64,000 bases of DNA. Source: Zantedeschia hybrid cultivar. Its lineage: Eukaryota > Streptophyta > Magnoliopsida > Alismatales > Araceae. The DNA is taken from the NCBI GenBank assembly GCA_030544215.1, contig JARZZO010000004.1, positions 45,497,980 to 45,561,979 on the forward strand, in the 5' to 3' direction. The notes beneath the pieces were generated by a model. The model searched no databases, had not been told where the DNA came from, and saw only the letters and a list, made by a program, of their open reading frames with translations. The translations under genes were made by a program, and so were the position numbers. Positions 11,697-24,600 of this stretch are shown here, piece by piece; positions within the stretch are counted from its first letter, which is position 1; each line of letters begins with the position of its first letter.

Positions 11697-11977
11697 GTGG
11701 CAGTAAACAACCAACCATCCCTTCAGCCCACAAACAATATGGATTTAAGTAACCTTGAGGCTCTCATTCAATCCTTGGGAGATAAGATGGACCAAACCAA
11801 CCAACGTTTGGACAGGTTAGAAGCAACCATCACCATAGTGGAAAATATTGTTAGAGAAGTTGTGGGTAGAGTTGATGTCTTAGAGACACCCTATGTTAGG
11901 GCCAGTGATAGGAGAAATGATGACCCAAATCAGGAACCTTCGAGAACCAAGACTATAGGGGAAACCAGAGACGTGAC
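11697..11977 (+). pseudogene. gag of Gypsy element A, 5' part
   Basis: The N-terminus of the capsid polyprotein. It has a short coiled-coil-like stretch (MDLSNLEALIQSLGDKMDQT and onward) as in plant chromovirus-type Gag. The frame starts near 11697; the ATG at 11739 (MDLSNLEAL) is another possible start. It is cut at 11977 by the Copia solo LTR and resumes at 13563. Rejoining restores the text but not a working gene, because the second part carries many stops. Confidence 0.7.
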
Positions 11978-13557
11978 TGTTGGGATCCGAGCGGGATGCG
12001 AAGAACGCAGCGGAAACGAAGAACAAAAATTTATCCCGCCCGATGCCCGCTGATCCGATTCGGAACGAAAAACACAAACCGAAAAACCGGGTTGGAATCT
12101 AATTACTGTGTGCGGATTCGAATCCGCTTCCATTTCGGTTCCGTCGAGGCGATGCCGCAAGCCCCACAAGCGTCCAGCCTCCAGCGATATCCACGCGATC
12201 CTCCGCGGTGGTTCGTCCTCGATCCCTCGTCTGTTTCAACTCACTCGCTGAAGATCCATCGCCGCAACGATTGCGGAAATCCCGCCGACGGGAATTCCCG
12301 ACTTTCGGGAATCACACACGGTGGAGACGGAAGCCATTCTGGCGCGCCGAACGGGATGCCTAGAGGAGGAGAGAGAAAGGGGGGATGACGGCCAGCAAGG
12401 GAAATCCTGGAGCTTGGCCCAGGGTTTCTCAACAGCATGTATATATATTAAGTCAGCGCGACTTTTCACAAAAGTCCCCGAGTTAATATAAATCTCACTT
12501 ATGTACCACCGACTGAGAATCTTATTGCGTGTGACCCTCTAGGCCCATTTACCAGTCTGGTTTTCAATCCGTTAAGTCCAATAATTAGTTATTGACTTAT
12601 TGTAATTAATTAATATCTATATATTAACTAATTACTTAACCGAATTGACATCGCATGTAAATTACCGCATGATCAAGTTGGGTGCCAAGCAACACCGCAT
12701 GATTCCGTAAGGTAATGGGGTTCAGCAACCCACTCATGGAACCTGTCCGTCCACAGTTACCACGTGGCTATAATCCTTCGTTCGCACAATGCTCTCGAGT
12801 TAACCTAGGGTATGGTCAACTGTCAAACCCTAGAGTGTCAACTCACTTGAATCAGACTCCACTTTACAATATCCGAAAACCACTTTTCTGATATTGTTTC
12901 TGCTCTAGCCAGAGACACCTGCGGATCTACTCTAGAGCATTCTCTCTCCAATTACCTAAGAGCGAACGATCCTCCATTGAACACACAATCACCTTCGAAG
13001 GTCTTCCGCTGGACCCGATCCTTGACTATTTGAGATCCCGTGGATAGGGATTCGTAGGTCAAGGTCAAAGTCCAGAAGTCCACCGACAAGGTGTCTTTGA
13101 TGTCTCATGTCCAAGGATCAACCACGCCACTGTGACGATGAATCAAGCCGATTGACAGTTAGGTAAATTACCATTCGGCGATTCATGTCGGATCAGTTCA
13201 GTGAACTCATTCTCCAATGAGTACCTACATGTTTACCATTGTGTCTCCACACTAGTAACTAACGAGATCAGTTACCCTCATCATATGAGCTGGAATAACC
13301 TGTACTAGTCTAACCGGATGTTTGATGTCCTTCTCAAACATCCTACGACTAGGAACAATTAAGAATATGTGTTTATAAGTCATCAGTCTCATTATTATGA
13401 TCTCATCATAATCTGATGACTATTGCACATATTCATGGACTTCATTATGCGCAATTATAAATATGCCAATCTACATAATGAATTTAATGACATTTATTAG
13501 TGAATCAGATTGAAATAGGTGCCTCATGATTGGCTTAGAGGACACCTATATCCATCA
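11978..13557 (-). mobile_element. Copia solo LTR, minus strand
   Basis: It starts TGTTGGGATCC and ends ATATCCATCA on the plus strand, with perfect GTGAC duplications at 11973-11977 and 13558-13562. It is 1580 bp long and aligns over its length to the Copia LTR at 5929-7238, including the many ATTATGA and CATAATG words near one end. No internal region remains, so it is a solo LTR. It sits inside gag of Gypsy element A. Confidence 0.9.
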
Positions 13558-13562
13558 GTGAC

Positions 13563-14520
13563 GAGATCATATACCCTAATGGAGAAACTGCAATGATAAC
13601 CATGATCTAGACGACTTTGTCTTGAGAAGTGCCAAGGCACCTAACTTCCATGGCTCCCCTAGATCCCTTAGTTTACGTAGATTGGGAAGCCTAAATGATC
13701 CACTACTTTCAGTGAATTAACGTGTCTAACGCTCAAAAAGTGAGATTCGCCAAAGTCAAACTTGAGGATCAAGCTAGGACCTATTGACTTAATGTTTAGT
13801 GTCTCCTTGATGTTAGAAGGCAAGAACCCATCGAGACATGCGAGGAAATGAAGGATAAGCTGAGAGAGAAATATGTTCCTCCTTCCTATCAGTAAAAACT
13901 CTTGGACCAATGGCAAAGCCTTTCACAAGCTGGCCGGCCCGTGGCCGAATACATTGCCAAATTTGATGAGTTTCTTCTTAGGTGCCATGTCCATGAGGAC
14001 ACATTTGTCAGCCTATCTCGGTTTCGTGTAGGCTTACATGAGAGCATATAGTACGAGCTCTTCTTACGGAATGTGGAAACTTTAGAACAAGCCTACCAAT
14101 TTGCCTAGGACGTTGAAAATTTTCAAAGACCACTTCTCCCAAAGCCTACAGTTCTTAGGCTAATAGACCCCCGTGGTTATGCAAACAATCCTTTACCTCC
14201 ATGAGAGAGGTTTAATTCAAACCCCACCATGACCACCCGAACCTCAATCCTTCCCTAATCAACTTCTTCAACAGCTCAGAGTCCTATAACCCCACAACCA
14301 CCTAACATTCTTGCTAAGACCGCCTTTAGTACACCACCAGTGAGGCAAGAAGATAAAGGCAAGGGTTTAGTTACTGGAGAGACTTCTCAAGAAAGTTCCT
14401 GAAAAACTCAATATTTTAGGTGTCAGAGGTATGGTCACATTACTTCCCATTGCTCATCTAGAGGCATTTCCAGTCTTCTTGCTGAAACCCATGAGGAAGA
14501 ACCACCATCACCTGAAGAGG
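13563..14520 (+). pseudogene. gag of Gypsy element A, 3' part
   Basis: Capsid core and nucleocapsid. Recognisable pieces are VRFAKVKLEDQARTY, then EEMKDKLREKYVPPSYQ, then DQWQSLSQAGRPVAEYIAKF, typical of the retrotransposon gag domain, and a zinc-knuckle remnant near 14405-14460 (FRCQRYGHITSHC). The first cysteine of the knuckle has become tyrosine. At least five in-frame stops (for example near 13788, 13893 and 14050) make it non-functional. The next motif downstream is the protease. Confidence 0.75.
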
Positions 14521-14734
14521 GGTCATCTATGACCCCGATCCATCGCTAGCAGAAGAGTATCAACAACATCTTGTCGAGTACACCCAAACCAACTATGTCC
14601 AAGTTTCAGAATTTCCTGATGGTGCCCAATTCGGAGTAGTCCGATGCATGTTGTCACAACCGAAGGAGATTGGTGACTAGAGGAGAACCTCCATCTTCTG
14701 CACATTCATCAAAATAGGGGACCAAAGTTGCAAA

Positions 14735-15037
14735 GTCATCGTGGATAACGGGAGCTGCATCAATGCAATTTCCATAGATTCAGTCACCCACCTAGGGTTG
14801 ACTCTAATTGACCACCCAAACCCCTACCAAGTGTCATGGATAGATGCTACATCCATACCTGTCAAAACCCGCTGCTTGGTGCGCCTCCAATTTTCCCCAT
14901 ATGAGGGTCACATTTGGGGTGACATTTTGCCCATGGAGGTTGGAAGCCTCATCCTAGGTAGGCCTTGGATTTATGACCAAGACGTTACTATTGTTGATCG
15001 CACCAAAACATGCACCTTCAAATGTGAAGGAAATTAG
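14735..15037 (+). pseudogene. Protease of Gypsy element A
   Basis: An aspartic protease that would cut the Gag-Pol precursor. The active-site loop reads VDNGSCINAIS, where the usual plant form is D-S/T-G. The flap-side end LILGRPWIYDQDV is well kept. Asn in place of the loop Ser/Thr also occurs in other plant Gypsy elements, so by itself it is not proof of inactivity. The frame ends at a stop at 15035. Confidence 0.75.
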
Positions 15038-15554
15038 ATCCTCCTTAACCCCTCTCCACCCAAGGGCCTAGTCAAAAAGGAGTAGGGCTAGCAGCCCAAT
15101 CTTTTCCTTCCTCCACCCTCTAAGGGATCTACCAAAGTTGATGAGGATACTTACTCCTAAGCTGCAACTATTCCTAACCCGCCCACTCAGAGAAATTGAA
15201 AGGGACATCAATGAGGGAACACCTGTCCATGCCCTTGCCATAAACTCCACCACTAAGGAATCCCCAACCCAACACCCTGAGAAGATAAAGGCAATCTTGG
15301 AGGAACTTAGTGATGTTTTTTCTAAGGAGCTTCGCAATTGTCTACCTCCCATGCGTGACATTCAACACGCAATTGACCTTGTCCTAGGAGCCACTCTACT
15401 CAACCTTTCTCATTAGTGCTTGAATCCAACTGAACATGCTGAACTAAAGTGGCAAATTGAGGAGCTCATTCGAAAGGGTTTCTTGAGGGTTAGCAAAAGT
15501 CCATGTACTGTCCCAACCCTTCTCACTCCCAAGAAGGATGGTACCTAGCAAATG
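15038..15554 (+). pseudogene. RT of Gypsy element A, N-terminal part
   Basis: The linker and first RT motifs: LEELSDVFSKELRNCLPPMR, DIQHAIDLV, then after a stop LNPTEHAELKWQIEELIRKG and LTPKKDGT. Stops occur at 15414-15416 and at 15547, just before the solo LTR. The frame continues across the LTR with the duplication AAATG supplying the next residues (QM then CVDSRAINK). Confidence 0.75.
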
Positions 15555-17915
15555 TGTAAGGATTGAGACTTTCGGATCCGGTTTTCGGAGTCGGACCCTA
15601 TAGTTCTGGCCCTAGTGGGGTCTGGGACTCTGTGTTGTTTCGCGTCGAGCCAGGCTCGACGCGGTTTAAACGGCGTCCACCGTCGCAGACGCGTTTCAGG
15701 TTCTGCCACGTGGGTGCCACGTGGGTTGGCTTTGGGCCACAAAGAGTACGGCCCTGTCGTATCATCTGAACGGCGTCCACATAGGACGACGCCTTTCAGA
15801 CTGCGACTCTGGGTGTGTCAGTGTACGGCCCTAACATGTCGGCTGAACGACATCTGCCTCGATCGACGCATTTCAGAAACTTGTCAGAGCGGCCGTCATA
15901 TCACCTGATAGGCGTCCGTGGATGTCGACGCGTTTTAGCCAGCCTCTGGTTAACCCCGCGAGCCCTTCTTCTTTCCCTCATTTTTCTCCTTCTCCCTTTC
16001 TCTCTTTCCCCTCCGGCGAACTCGGCGGCGATCCTCCTCCTCCCTCTTTTCCTTCCACCATTTCACCTTTCCCTCCACTCCATCCTCTACCTAGCTCCTA
16101 CCACTACCACCTCTACCTCCACTGCGGCGTTCTACTCTTCGGACGGCAGCCGACGTCACGGTGGAGCAAGGACGACCACGGCGGTACCGGCGACGGCGTG
16201 GGGCGAGACAGGTGGACGGCTTGAAGCTCGGAGGCGTCCAAGTATCCGGTAGGGTGACGGTTCCCATAGCATCGTGTTTAAACCATGTTTTTCCCCGTTT
16301 AAACATGTTATGGATCTTTGGTTTTGGGGGGGGGGGGGGGGGGTAGAATGAGCATGTTTAGGTGTTCTTTTGATGATATGGGGGATTTATTATGAATGTG
16401 GTTTCCTATGGATTGTATTGCCCCTCTTTCTCCTCCGTTTTTGGGTGATTTTGGGGTTGTTTGGGTTGAAAAGGGAGCCCTCGGGCTCATGGCAGACTCT
16501 GGTTCTTGGGGTTGAAAGACGTCGTGCATGAACGACGCCTTTTTGAAGGGCGTCGGGCCACCACGACGCCTTTTAGACAGGAATCGCCTGACTGAGAGTC
16601 TGCCAGTTCGGGATTCTGGGACTAAAAGACGTCATGGGTGGTCGACGCGTTTTTGAATAGCGTCGGGCAACCATGACGCCTTTTAAGGCAGAAATCCCCT
16701 GGGTAATTTCTTTGGAATTTCTGGATTTCTGTGCTAAATGGCGTCTGAGGATGTCGACGCCTTTTGAAAGGCGACCACTGGTGTCGACGCCTTTTAGGGC
16801 CTGATTCTGAAGACTGTTTTACATGAACCTGTACATGGAGCTTGAATGGCGTCGGCCTTGGGCGACGCGATTCAAGACAGAACCTCACTAATTCATGCCA
16901 GTAAAATGTGTTCATACTGTTAGTCGGATGGTTAGTGCATGTTTTAGTGTACCCGGTAGAGATAGATTCTTCATGACCGGACGATGCTACATGTGTGTTA
17001 TGTGATTGCGGACTTTTCACGTAACCGGATCGTACTGTGCTGGGTTTTGTGTTACTGTGGACCTGGAGTGACATTGTAGCGCTTTATCACCCTGTGCTGG
17101 TGGGGGCGTGAGCACAGCGCCGGTGGGGGCGTGGGCGGGGTGACGCCTAGTGAGAGAGGGTCACCTGGTGAACCCCGGGGTCAGCTAGTACCGGTGTCGG
17201 AGTGGTACATTCGGAGAGTCACTCATGCTGAGGGAAGGAGTAGCCACCTGAGCCGGTTGGGCCGGAGTAGCTAGTGTGCTATCCGAGGGGTTACTGCTTG
17301 GCCTCAGCGGGTCGAGGGTCTCCCACCGTTGTTTGTGTGGTTGGCGAGCTCTACCGAGACGGCAGTTGTGGATTCCCTAGTCGGTTGGTTTAGAATATGC
17401 ATGTTTATTATATTTTCGATTGCATGTGATTCCACGTTGAGAATTAGGAATTGTACTTATAACTGTGCTCGTTACTTTACCGTTAGCTGTACTTTGTACT
17501 TGTGGGTGTGTGCGTGGGCAGTGGGGATCGAAGGATCCCTACTGAGTCTTGTTTTGAGACTCACCCCTGCGGTTTTCAGGTGAGGACTCCCAGCAGACCT
17601 AGAGCGGCGTGTGCGGCCGCGTGTTGAGCGCCTTCAGCGGTTGTTCCGGGGTATGCCCGATGTAGTTGTTATTTATTTCTGGCCTGTATGTTTAATTATT
17701 TCTTTTCAGTTGGAGTATGTAATTATTTGCTGTATCGAGTCGCATTGTAATAATTTTAATTCCCGCACTTTCATTTCAATTCAATGCGATGTGAATGTTT
17801 AGCTTAGTTTATTATTTATTTCCCAGACTTACTAGATCCTGGTTTGGTTCCAAATTAATGATTCGGTACCCATTTAGTAATCGGATCCCCGATTATAGGG
17901 TGGCGGGTCGTTACA
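15555..17915 (+). mobile_element. Solo LTR, Tekay-like Gypsy family
   Basis: It starts TGTAAGGATTGAG and ends GGCGGGTCGTTACA, with perfect AAATG duplications at 15550-15554 and 17916-17920. It is 2361 bp. It shares layout with the LTRs at 44276 and 50246: a hairpin-rich first part, a CT-rich tract, a GC-rich block with GACGGC and GTCCCGG-type words, a second hairpin cluster, and a conserved tail. No internal part remains. Confidence 0.9.
15655..16880 (+). repeat. GACGCC hairpin clusters in the solo LTR
   Basis: Two clusters (15655-15940 and 16510-16880). Clear examples are CTGAACGGCGTC paired with GACGCCTTTCAG at about 15771-15805, and CTAAAAGACGTC paired with GACGCGTTTT near 16623. Neighbouring hairpins often share an arm, giving alternating GGCGTC and GACGCC words. 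Confidence 0.75.
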
Positions 17916-18482
17916 AAATGTGTGTTGATAGTAGAGCCATCAACAAAATCACAGTCAAGTATAGGTTCCCCATTCCCTGACTTGACGACATGTTGGAGAT
18001 AATGGTTGGTGCCACAGTATTTTCCAAAATTGATTTGACAAGTGGCTACCACCAAGTCCCAATCCGACCAAGGGATGAATGAAAAATTACCTTAAAAACA
18101 AAGGATGGCCTCTATGGATGGCTTGTCATGCCCTTTGGTCTCTTTAATGCACCCAGCACCTTTATGAGGATCATGACCCAAGTCCTTTGCCCTTTCATAG
18201 GAAACTTCGTGAGCAAGACTCAAGAGGACCATCTCAACCATCTTAGGCAAGTGTGTAAAACCTTCAGGAAAGAAAATTTGTTTGCCAACCCAAAGAAGTG
18301 TGAGTTCATGACAAATATGTTAACCTTCTTGGGATTTGTAGTCTCCAGTGAGGTCATCTCAGTGGATCCTAGTAAAGTCAAAGTGATAATAAAGTGTCCT
18401 GAACCCAAAAACATCTATGAAGTCCGCAACTTTCACGGACTAGCTACTTTATATCGTCGTGTCATTAGAGGATTCAACACTA
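17916..18482 (+). pseudogene. RT of Gypsy element A, C-terminal part
   Basis: Palm and thumb of reverse transcriptase: CVDSRAINKITVKYRFPIP, then FSKIDLTSGYHQVPIRP, GWLVMPFGLFNAPSTFMRIM, then FLGFVVSSEVISVDPSKV. The catalytic Y-x-D-D strand that should sit between FIGNFV and KTQEDHL is absent: the text passes directly from one to the other in frame. The enzyme could not polymerise DNA. The gene is cut at 18482 by the CACTA element, and RNase H resumes at 40525 through the duplicated CTA. Confidence 0.8.
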
Positions 18483-18510
18483 CACTACAACAGAAAAGAC
18501 TTTTAATGGC
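18483..18510 (+). repeat. CACTA left terminal inverted repeat
   Basis: CACTACAACA followed by GAAAAGACTTTTAATGGC. The right end read inward gives CACTACAACA then CATGTGATTTTTACTGGC. The first ten bases are identical and the next eighteen partly so. Confidence 0.8.
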
Positions 18511-19538
18511 TATTTTTTTTACCTTTAACGGTGATTATAATCGCCGCTATTACCTTTATCGGCGATTCATCAATTGCTGTTAGATCCACCGTCGTTAAAA
18601 GTTATCGCAGCAATTATGGGCTTTGCTGGTAAAGGTTCCGTCAATTGCCGCCAAAAATTATTTTTTTAACGGCCATTTATAGCGGCAATTTAAAATGCCA
18701 CGACAGTCTATTTTGAACTATTCTCTTATTATTTTTAGTAGCATTTATAAATGCCACAACAAGACAAGAGCATCAACAATATTGTACTTATAGTGGCCAT
18801 TATAATCACCGCTAAAAATTTATATAAAAATATTTAATATCTAAACATTATATTTTTTGCGGCAATCATACTTGCGTCACATGTGCACCTATAAAATTAC
18901 AAACAATTGCCGTTACAAATAAAAACATATCATTAAAATAGAAGAACTGTTCTTTTCATATACTACGCTCCATACCAAAATATCAAGACAATCTATTTGA
19001 CATTCATATCAAAACAACTCATTTAATTATGACAGTAGTTCAACATAACTAGAAAAATTGTCTTTCCAATACATAATATCTAAAATAAAATCATTGAAAA
19101 GTAAATGTTCTTGTCTAATACATGATGCTACATAAGACAAAAGACTTTCTCAAAAAGAAATCTTCTTGAAGATTGAGTGAATATTTTTTATGCTTCTAGT
19201 AAAGACGTCATCTTGAACAATAACCTGAAAGTAAGAAGAAAACATTTCATACTTAGCAACTATAATCACATTGGTATTAATATTAAGAGAAAAATCTTCA
19301 AGCAAACTTAGACTATATAGATAGAAATAAAATTAAGAGAAAGATAAAACTAAGTTTACATGGTTAGCATAATTAAGGAACTCACCTCCAATGAGTTGTC
19401 AAACTAATGAAGCTTGGTGAATCTCTATTATACCATCATTCGTTTGATCTACAAAAATTAACAACACTAAAAACATAAACAATAGCTATAAAATTATAAT
19501 AATTGTTAAATAATGTAACATCTCATATAAATTGAGCA
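18511..19538. other. CACTA left subterminal region
   Basis: It contains many short direct and inverted words around ACGGCGATTATAATCGCCGC, CGGCAATTT and GCCGTTA (18525-18920). These are the usual binding sites for the TNPA-like protein in this superfamily. The rest is AT-rich, with no gene. Confidence 0.6.
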
Positions 19539-21253
19539 TTAAAAGACAAGTACCGTTCCATTAAGAGTTTCATTCAATGTAGAAGACATAACTTCATCAT
19601 TCCTCCTATTTATATAAGACTTCATTAGAGCAATTTCTGCCTCTAACTTCTTTTGATTTTCTATCATCATCCTCATTTCATTACTGTGACGTTCTTGCAT
19701 TAGTTTTATTTCTTCCTCGACCTTACAAACCCTCTCACTGGATGTTCTATTCTCTTCAGAAGATTTTCCCAATTGACGAGATGTTAGTGAATCCCATAAA
19801 TTACTAGGAGTTGGACCTAGTCCCAACCCACGCACTTGTCCACTTCTTTCTGGCCTCATTACTTGAGAATATACATCACCTTCCCAAGCAACACTATTTT
19901 GTGATTGATCATTTGAATTTGGAACTTGATTCAACATTTCCTTCATCAGTTCTTGCACTCATATAAAATAAAGATTTATATTTTTGCATGTATTACTACA
20001 AAAAATAAAAATATATAAAGAAGAGTATTTTGTTGTCATTTATAACTATTAAAATAAAATAATACAAAAGTTGTTAAACTAATATCTCTCAATAAACTTC
20101 GCTAAGTTAATCACATGAACTTACAACTCTTTGTGCTGAGTCTTCATCGATTGGTCTTCCATCTTTTCGTGATTTATGAGTGTCAATATAGATTTGTGCT
20201 CGTGATGGCTCTACTCCATCAATAGCCTAGTATAATATTATAAAGAAAACAATAAGTATCACAAATCAATATTAACATGTCCTATTTATTACAATGTATC
20301 TAAGGAAATGAGGATGAAATGATTAACCTTCTCTGCCATCAAACGTGCAAAACTCTTAGAACCTGCAGTGTGAGGCATTGTTTGCTTTGCACGATTTCTC
20401 CTATTGCCTTCACTTCGTTTCTAACATAAAAAATATTATAAATAAAAACATAACATAAATTATATAATAGTTTTAAATCAAAACTATACCTTTACTTTAT
20501 CTGAACTCCAATGTGAGACAAGAATAGTCTATTGGTCTCTTGGTATACGATCAGGTTATTTCTCAAAATCTCATCTATATTTCGATATCTTTCAAAATGT
20601 TCTGATTTCAATTCACACTTATAGTCCTTCCACTTCTTTCCTAATGATCTAAGCACCCACTTGTGGCCTTGATCAGGGATCAAAAACTTCGTCTACAAGA
20701 AAAAAAATATATATTAAAAATAAAAATTTAAAATAAACTAAATTCTTGTACTTACATACCTTCACAAAATTCAACAATCTCTTCTTGTCATCCTTTGGGA
20801 AGTTTCTCCAATCACTAATATGTAGAGGTGTGAATTGAGGGTTTCTTGCCATTGTGCCTAAAAAACTAGCAAGCACACGTGCTTCTTTCCCAATGCCTTG
20901 TCCTCTGCTATTAAATTGCACAGAGATTTTTTGATTTTCAGGCATGTTGTAAACATCAACAAGTAAAGTAGGCCCCCGCACCCTTCGTTCTTCTGGAGAA
21001 TCTGAAAAAGAAAAATGACAAATGCTAGTAATATGTAATATAAGAAGAATAAATGATAATACTATGTAAATTGTTACAATTAAACATTTATGTCACATGA
21101 TGTATTAGATGGTTGGCCTTCCAAATCATTAAGACTAACATTTTGGTGCATATTTTGTGATTGACTTTGTGACTGATTCTGAGATTCTGATGAAGCCTTC
21201 ACATTGGATTGGACCCGAATAATCACAGTCCGCAAATCTTTGGTTCTTACCAT
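19539..21253 (-). CDS. TNPA-like CACTA protein (Transposase_24 type)
   Basis: An accessory transposition protein that in En/Spm elements binds subterminal repeats. Exon-like blocks on the minus strand are 21080-21253 (MVRTKDLRTVII, then a Ser/Gln-rich part), about 20680-20990 (RGPTLLVDVYNMPENQKIS), about 20492-20690 (DQGHKWVLRSLGKKWKDYK), about 20331-20425 (RNRAKQTMPHTAGSKSFA), about 20135-20227 (GVEPSRAQIYIDTHKSRKDG) and 19539-19958. The last block has a coiled coil (KVEEEIKLMQERHSNEMRMM). The order matches the plant transposase Ptta/En/Spm family. AT-rich gaps with splice-like edges separate the blocks; I did not fix each splice site, and I cannot say whether the gene is intact. Confidence 0.65.
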
Positions 21254-21635
21254 TATGATATAACAAATACTTATTGCAAAACTGTTATAAAAGATCATAA
21301 TATCATTTAAATTTAAATCAATTTACATCTCATATTCAACATAAGAGTATGACAATGAAATAATTTATCACATAATACAAATAACATATTTTATTACATA
21401 ACACAAATGAGTTAAGAAGCACCATTAAATAAATAAGAACAAAAGATCATCAAGTAATACAAATAACACATTATATAATAATAAAATAATAGGAACAAAG
21501 ACCATAAACAACATAATAGTATGCATGACAATGAAACAATTCATCACATAAATGATAACACATTTTATGACATCACACAAATTAGTTATGAATCACCTTA
21601 AATAAATAAGAACGGAAGGCCATCAAGGTCTATCA
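21254..21635. other. Spacer between the two CACTA genes
   Basis: AT-rich, with repeated CACATAA and AATAACA words. It should hold the promoter of the TNPA-like gene and the 3' end of the transposase gene, but no distinct signal stands out. Confidence 0.5.
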
Positions 21636-24600
21636 TTAAATTAATGTTCCCTCAACATCATCTCTCACCCAACCAATATCATCTTCAAAGTCAACAACAC
21701 TTTCTGAACCACATAACGCATGCTCCTCATTTTCAATGTCCATGGTCACTTCATTTGCAGAAGGGCCTTCTCCCATGTCAAAGATCTCTCTAGGTTTTAT
21801 TGGCCATGGTACAAACCATCCACTTTCTTTGCAGTCTTCAACAAATATTACTTGTTGTGCTTGAGATGCAAATACAAACGGTTCATCATTTAAACGATCA
21901 CCGGTATGTATCAAGTGGGAAAAATTAACGAGTGTAAATCCCAATGCATCTTGTTTTACTCCTCTACCTTGGGTCACATCAGCCCAATCACATTTGAATA
22001 AAATAATTTTGAATTTATCATAGTAATTCAGTTCAACAATATCAGTTAATAAACCATAGTATGTGACATCTCCCAAAACAGGCCTTGAATCACTAATACT
22101 TGAATAACTTTGTGTCTTTGCAATGACCATGACCCCACTGTTCTGTGTGTTCATTCCTCTTTCATATTCTTTGGTCCGAAACCTATAATCATTGTTCATA
22201 TCAAAAGCATTAAACCTTCTTGCAATGTAATTTGGACCCCGAGCAAGTGTGCTAATATCGTATGTGATCTGCACATCAGTTTCACTTATTCCATTGACCT
22301 AGCACATCAAAAAAAATAAAAATAAGATATAAACTTATTCTTACAATTCGATATCTTTAACTAATATTTAAAAAGATCTTTAGTTTTCAAAAAAAATTAA
22401 AGACTTACATATTCGCTTAGCCACTGATGGAAGTTTTCACAATGTAATCGATCAATGTCATGTTGTGTTAAGCGTCATCTTCGATGTAATCTTTTGATTA
22501 CACCAATGTGCTCTCTGTAAATGTTAAAATAATTCAATATATGTGTTTTTTTATTTATTATTTTTATGAATAATTCTTATATGTTACTAACCTCCGAAGA
22601 TACTCTATAGCATGACAATCACAATTGAAGAGAACATATCGATGCGCTTGTATCCACATCTTTTCATCCATCATAAATCCTTGGATGCTTCCATATGGCC
22701 GACCCATACTTGGAAAAAGACTTGATTCTTCAGATAAAGACCCGTCAATAATGTCATGGCTCAGAAGAGATTGATTGGATCTAACTTCAATGCTTTCTAA
22801 ATATTGAGAGCAAAATGACATGCATTCTGAGACAATATATGCTTCTGCAATTGAGTCTTCTGGACGTGCTCGATTACGAACATAAGAATTTAGAGTGGAT
22901 AAGTACCTACAAAAGAATAAAGTAGGCTTATAATATTTTGTAATGTAATAAAAAAGATAAGGACCAAGTGATAGTTCTTTTACCTCTCTACAGGATACAT
23001 CCATCGATAGTGCACTGGTCTAGCAATTATAGTTTCTTGTGCTAGATGTACAACCAAATGCACCATAATTGTAAAGAATGATGGTGGAAACATCATCTCC
23101 ATATGGCAAAGGGTCAAGATAATCTTTTCTTGAAGTAACTCAAGTTGATGCACATGAAGAGTCTTGGCGCATAATCCACGAAAGAAGTTAGAAAGTTCAA
23201 GTATAATTGAATTAACTTTCATAGGTATTGTGCTTCGTAATGCAAGTGGAAGAAGATGTTGCATTAAGATATGGAAATCATGGCTCTTGAGTCCAGATAA
23301 CTTCTGTTGCTTTATACAATGTGAGATATTGGAAGCATAGCCATATGAAAATTTCACATCCATTAACACTTGATAGAAAAGTTTTCTCTCTTGCGGAGCT
23401 AGCTTATAACATGCAGGGGGTAAATATCTTTTTCCAGAATCTCGTTGTTGAAGCCATAATTGTTGTCTTATTCCAATAGCTTGCAAGTCAAGACGAGCTT
23501 TTTTATTGTCCTTGGATTTCTTCTGAACATCTAACAAGGTATGGACCAAATTAGCACATACATTCTTCTCCGTGTGCATTACATCAAGATTGTGGCGTAT
23601 TAAGTTATACTTCCAATAAGGAAGTTTGAAGAAAATACTCTTTTTCTTCCAAGTATTGTTTTTAACTCCACTGGCCTCTCCACCTTTTTTGCCAAGAGTG
23701 AACTTAATATTCTTTAATTGCTTCAATACTCTTAATCCAGATCGTGAAATAGGTGGTGCTCTTAACTCTATAGTACCATCAAAAGATCTTGTATCATATC
23801 GATATTTGTGCTCTGCATTTAAAAAACGCCTATGTCCCATAAAGCAATATTTACCCCCATATTTCAATCTCTTAAACCATGTGCCCACATTACAAGAGGG
23901 ACATGCAAAACGGCCAGAGGTAGACCAACCAGATAAGTTGTCATATGCTAGGAAGTCATTTATAGTCCACAAGAGTGCTGCACGCATTTGAAAATTTTGC
24001 TTGGAAGATGCATCATAGGTATTTACACCCACGTCCCACAATTCATTCAACTCCTCGATAAGTGGTTGTAAATAGACATCAATATCATTCTTTGGTGAAC
24101 TTGGTCCAGGAATTAGCAATGAGAGTATAAAATAGGGTTGTTTCATACACAACCACGGTGGCAAATTATATGGCATTAAAATGACCGGCCACGTGCTGTA
24201 GGTACTTTGCATTGTTCCAAAAGGATTGAAGCCATCACTTGCTAAACCTAATCGAACATTACGAGGATCTTTAGCAAATTCTGAAAATTTAGAGTCAAAA
24301 CTCTTCCATGCTTTAGAGTCCGCTGGATGCCGTAAAATACCATCTTTGGTGCGACCTTTATCATGCCATATCATCAAGTTTGAAGTCTTTGATGACATGA
24401 ACAACCTTTGGAGTCTTGGTATTAAGGGAAAATGCCTTAATACTTTTGTAGGAATATTTTTCTTCTTTGCTCTTTTAGAAAGTGATGCTTTATCTTGAAG
24501 CTTTGTCTCACTATTTTTCCATCGAGAAGCACCACAAATGGAACATGCATCATCAGTAATATTCTCTTTCCAGAATAGCATGCAGTCATTGGGACAAGCA

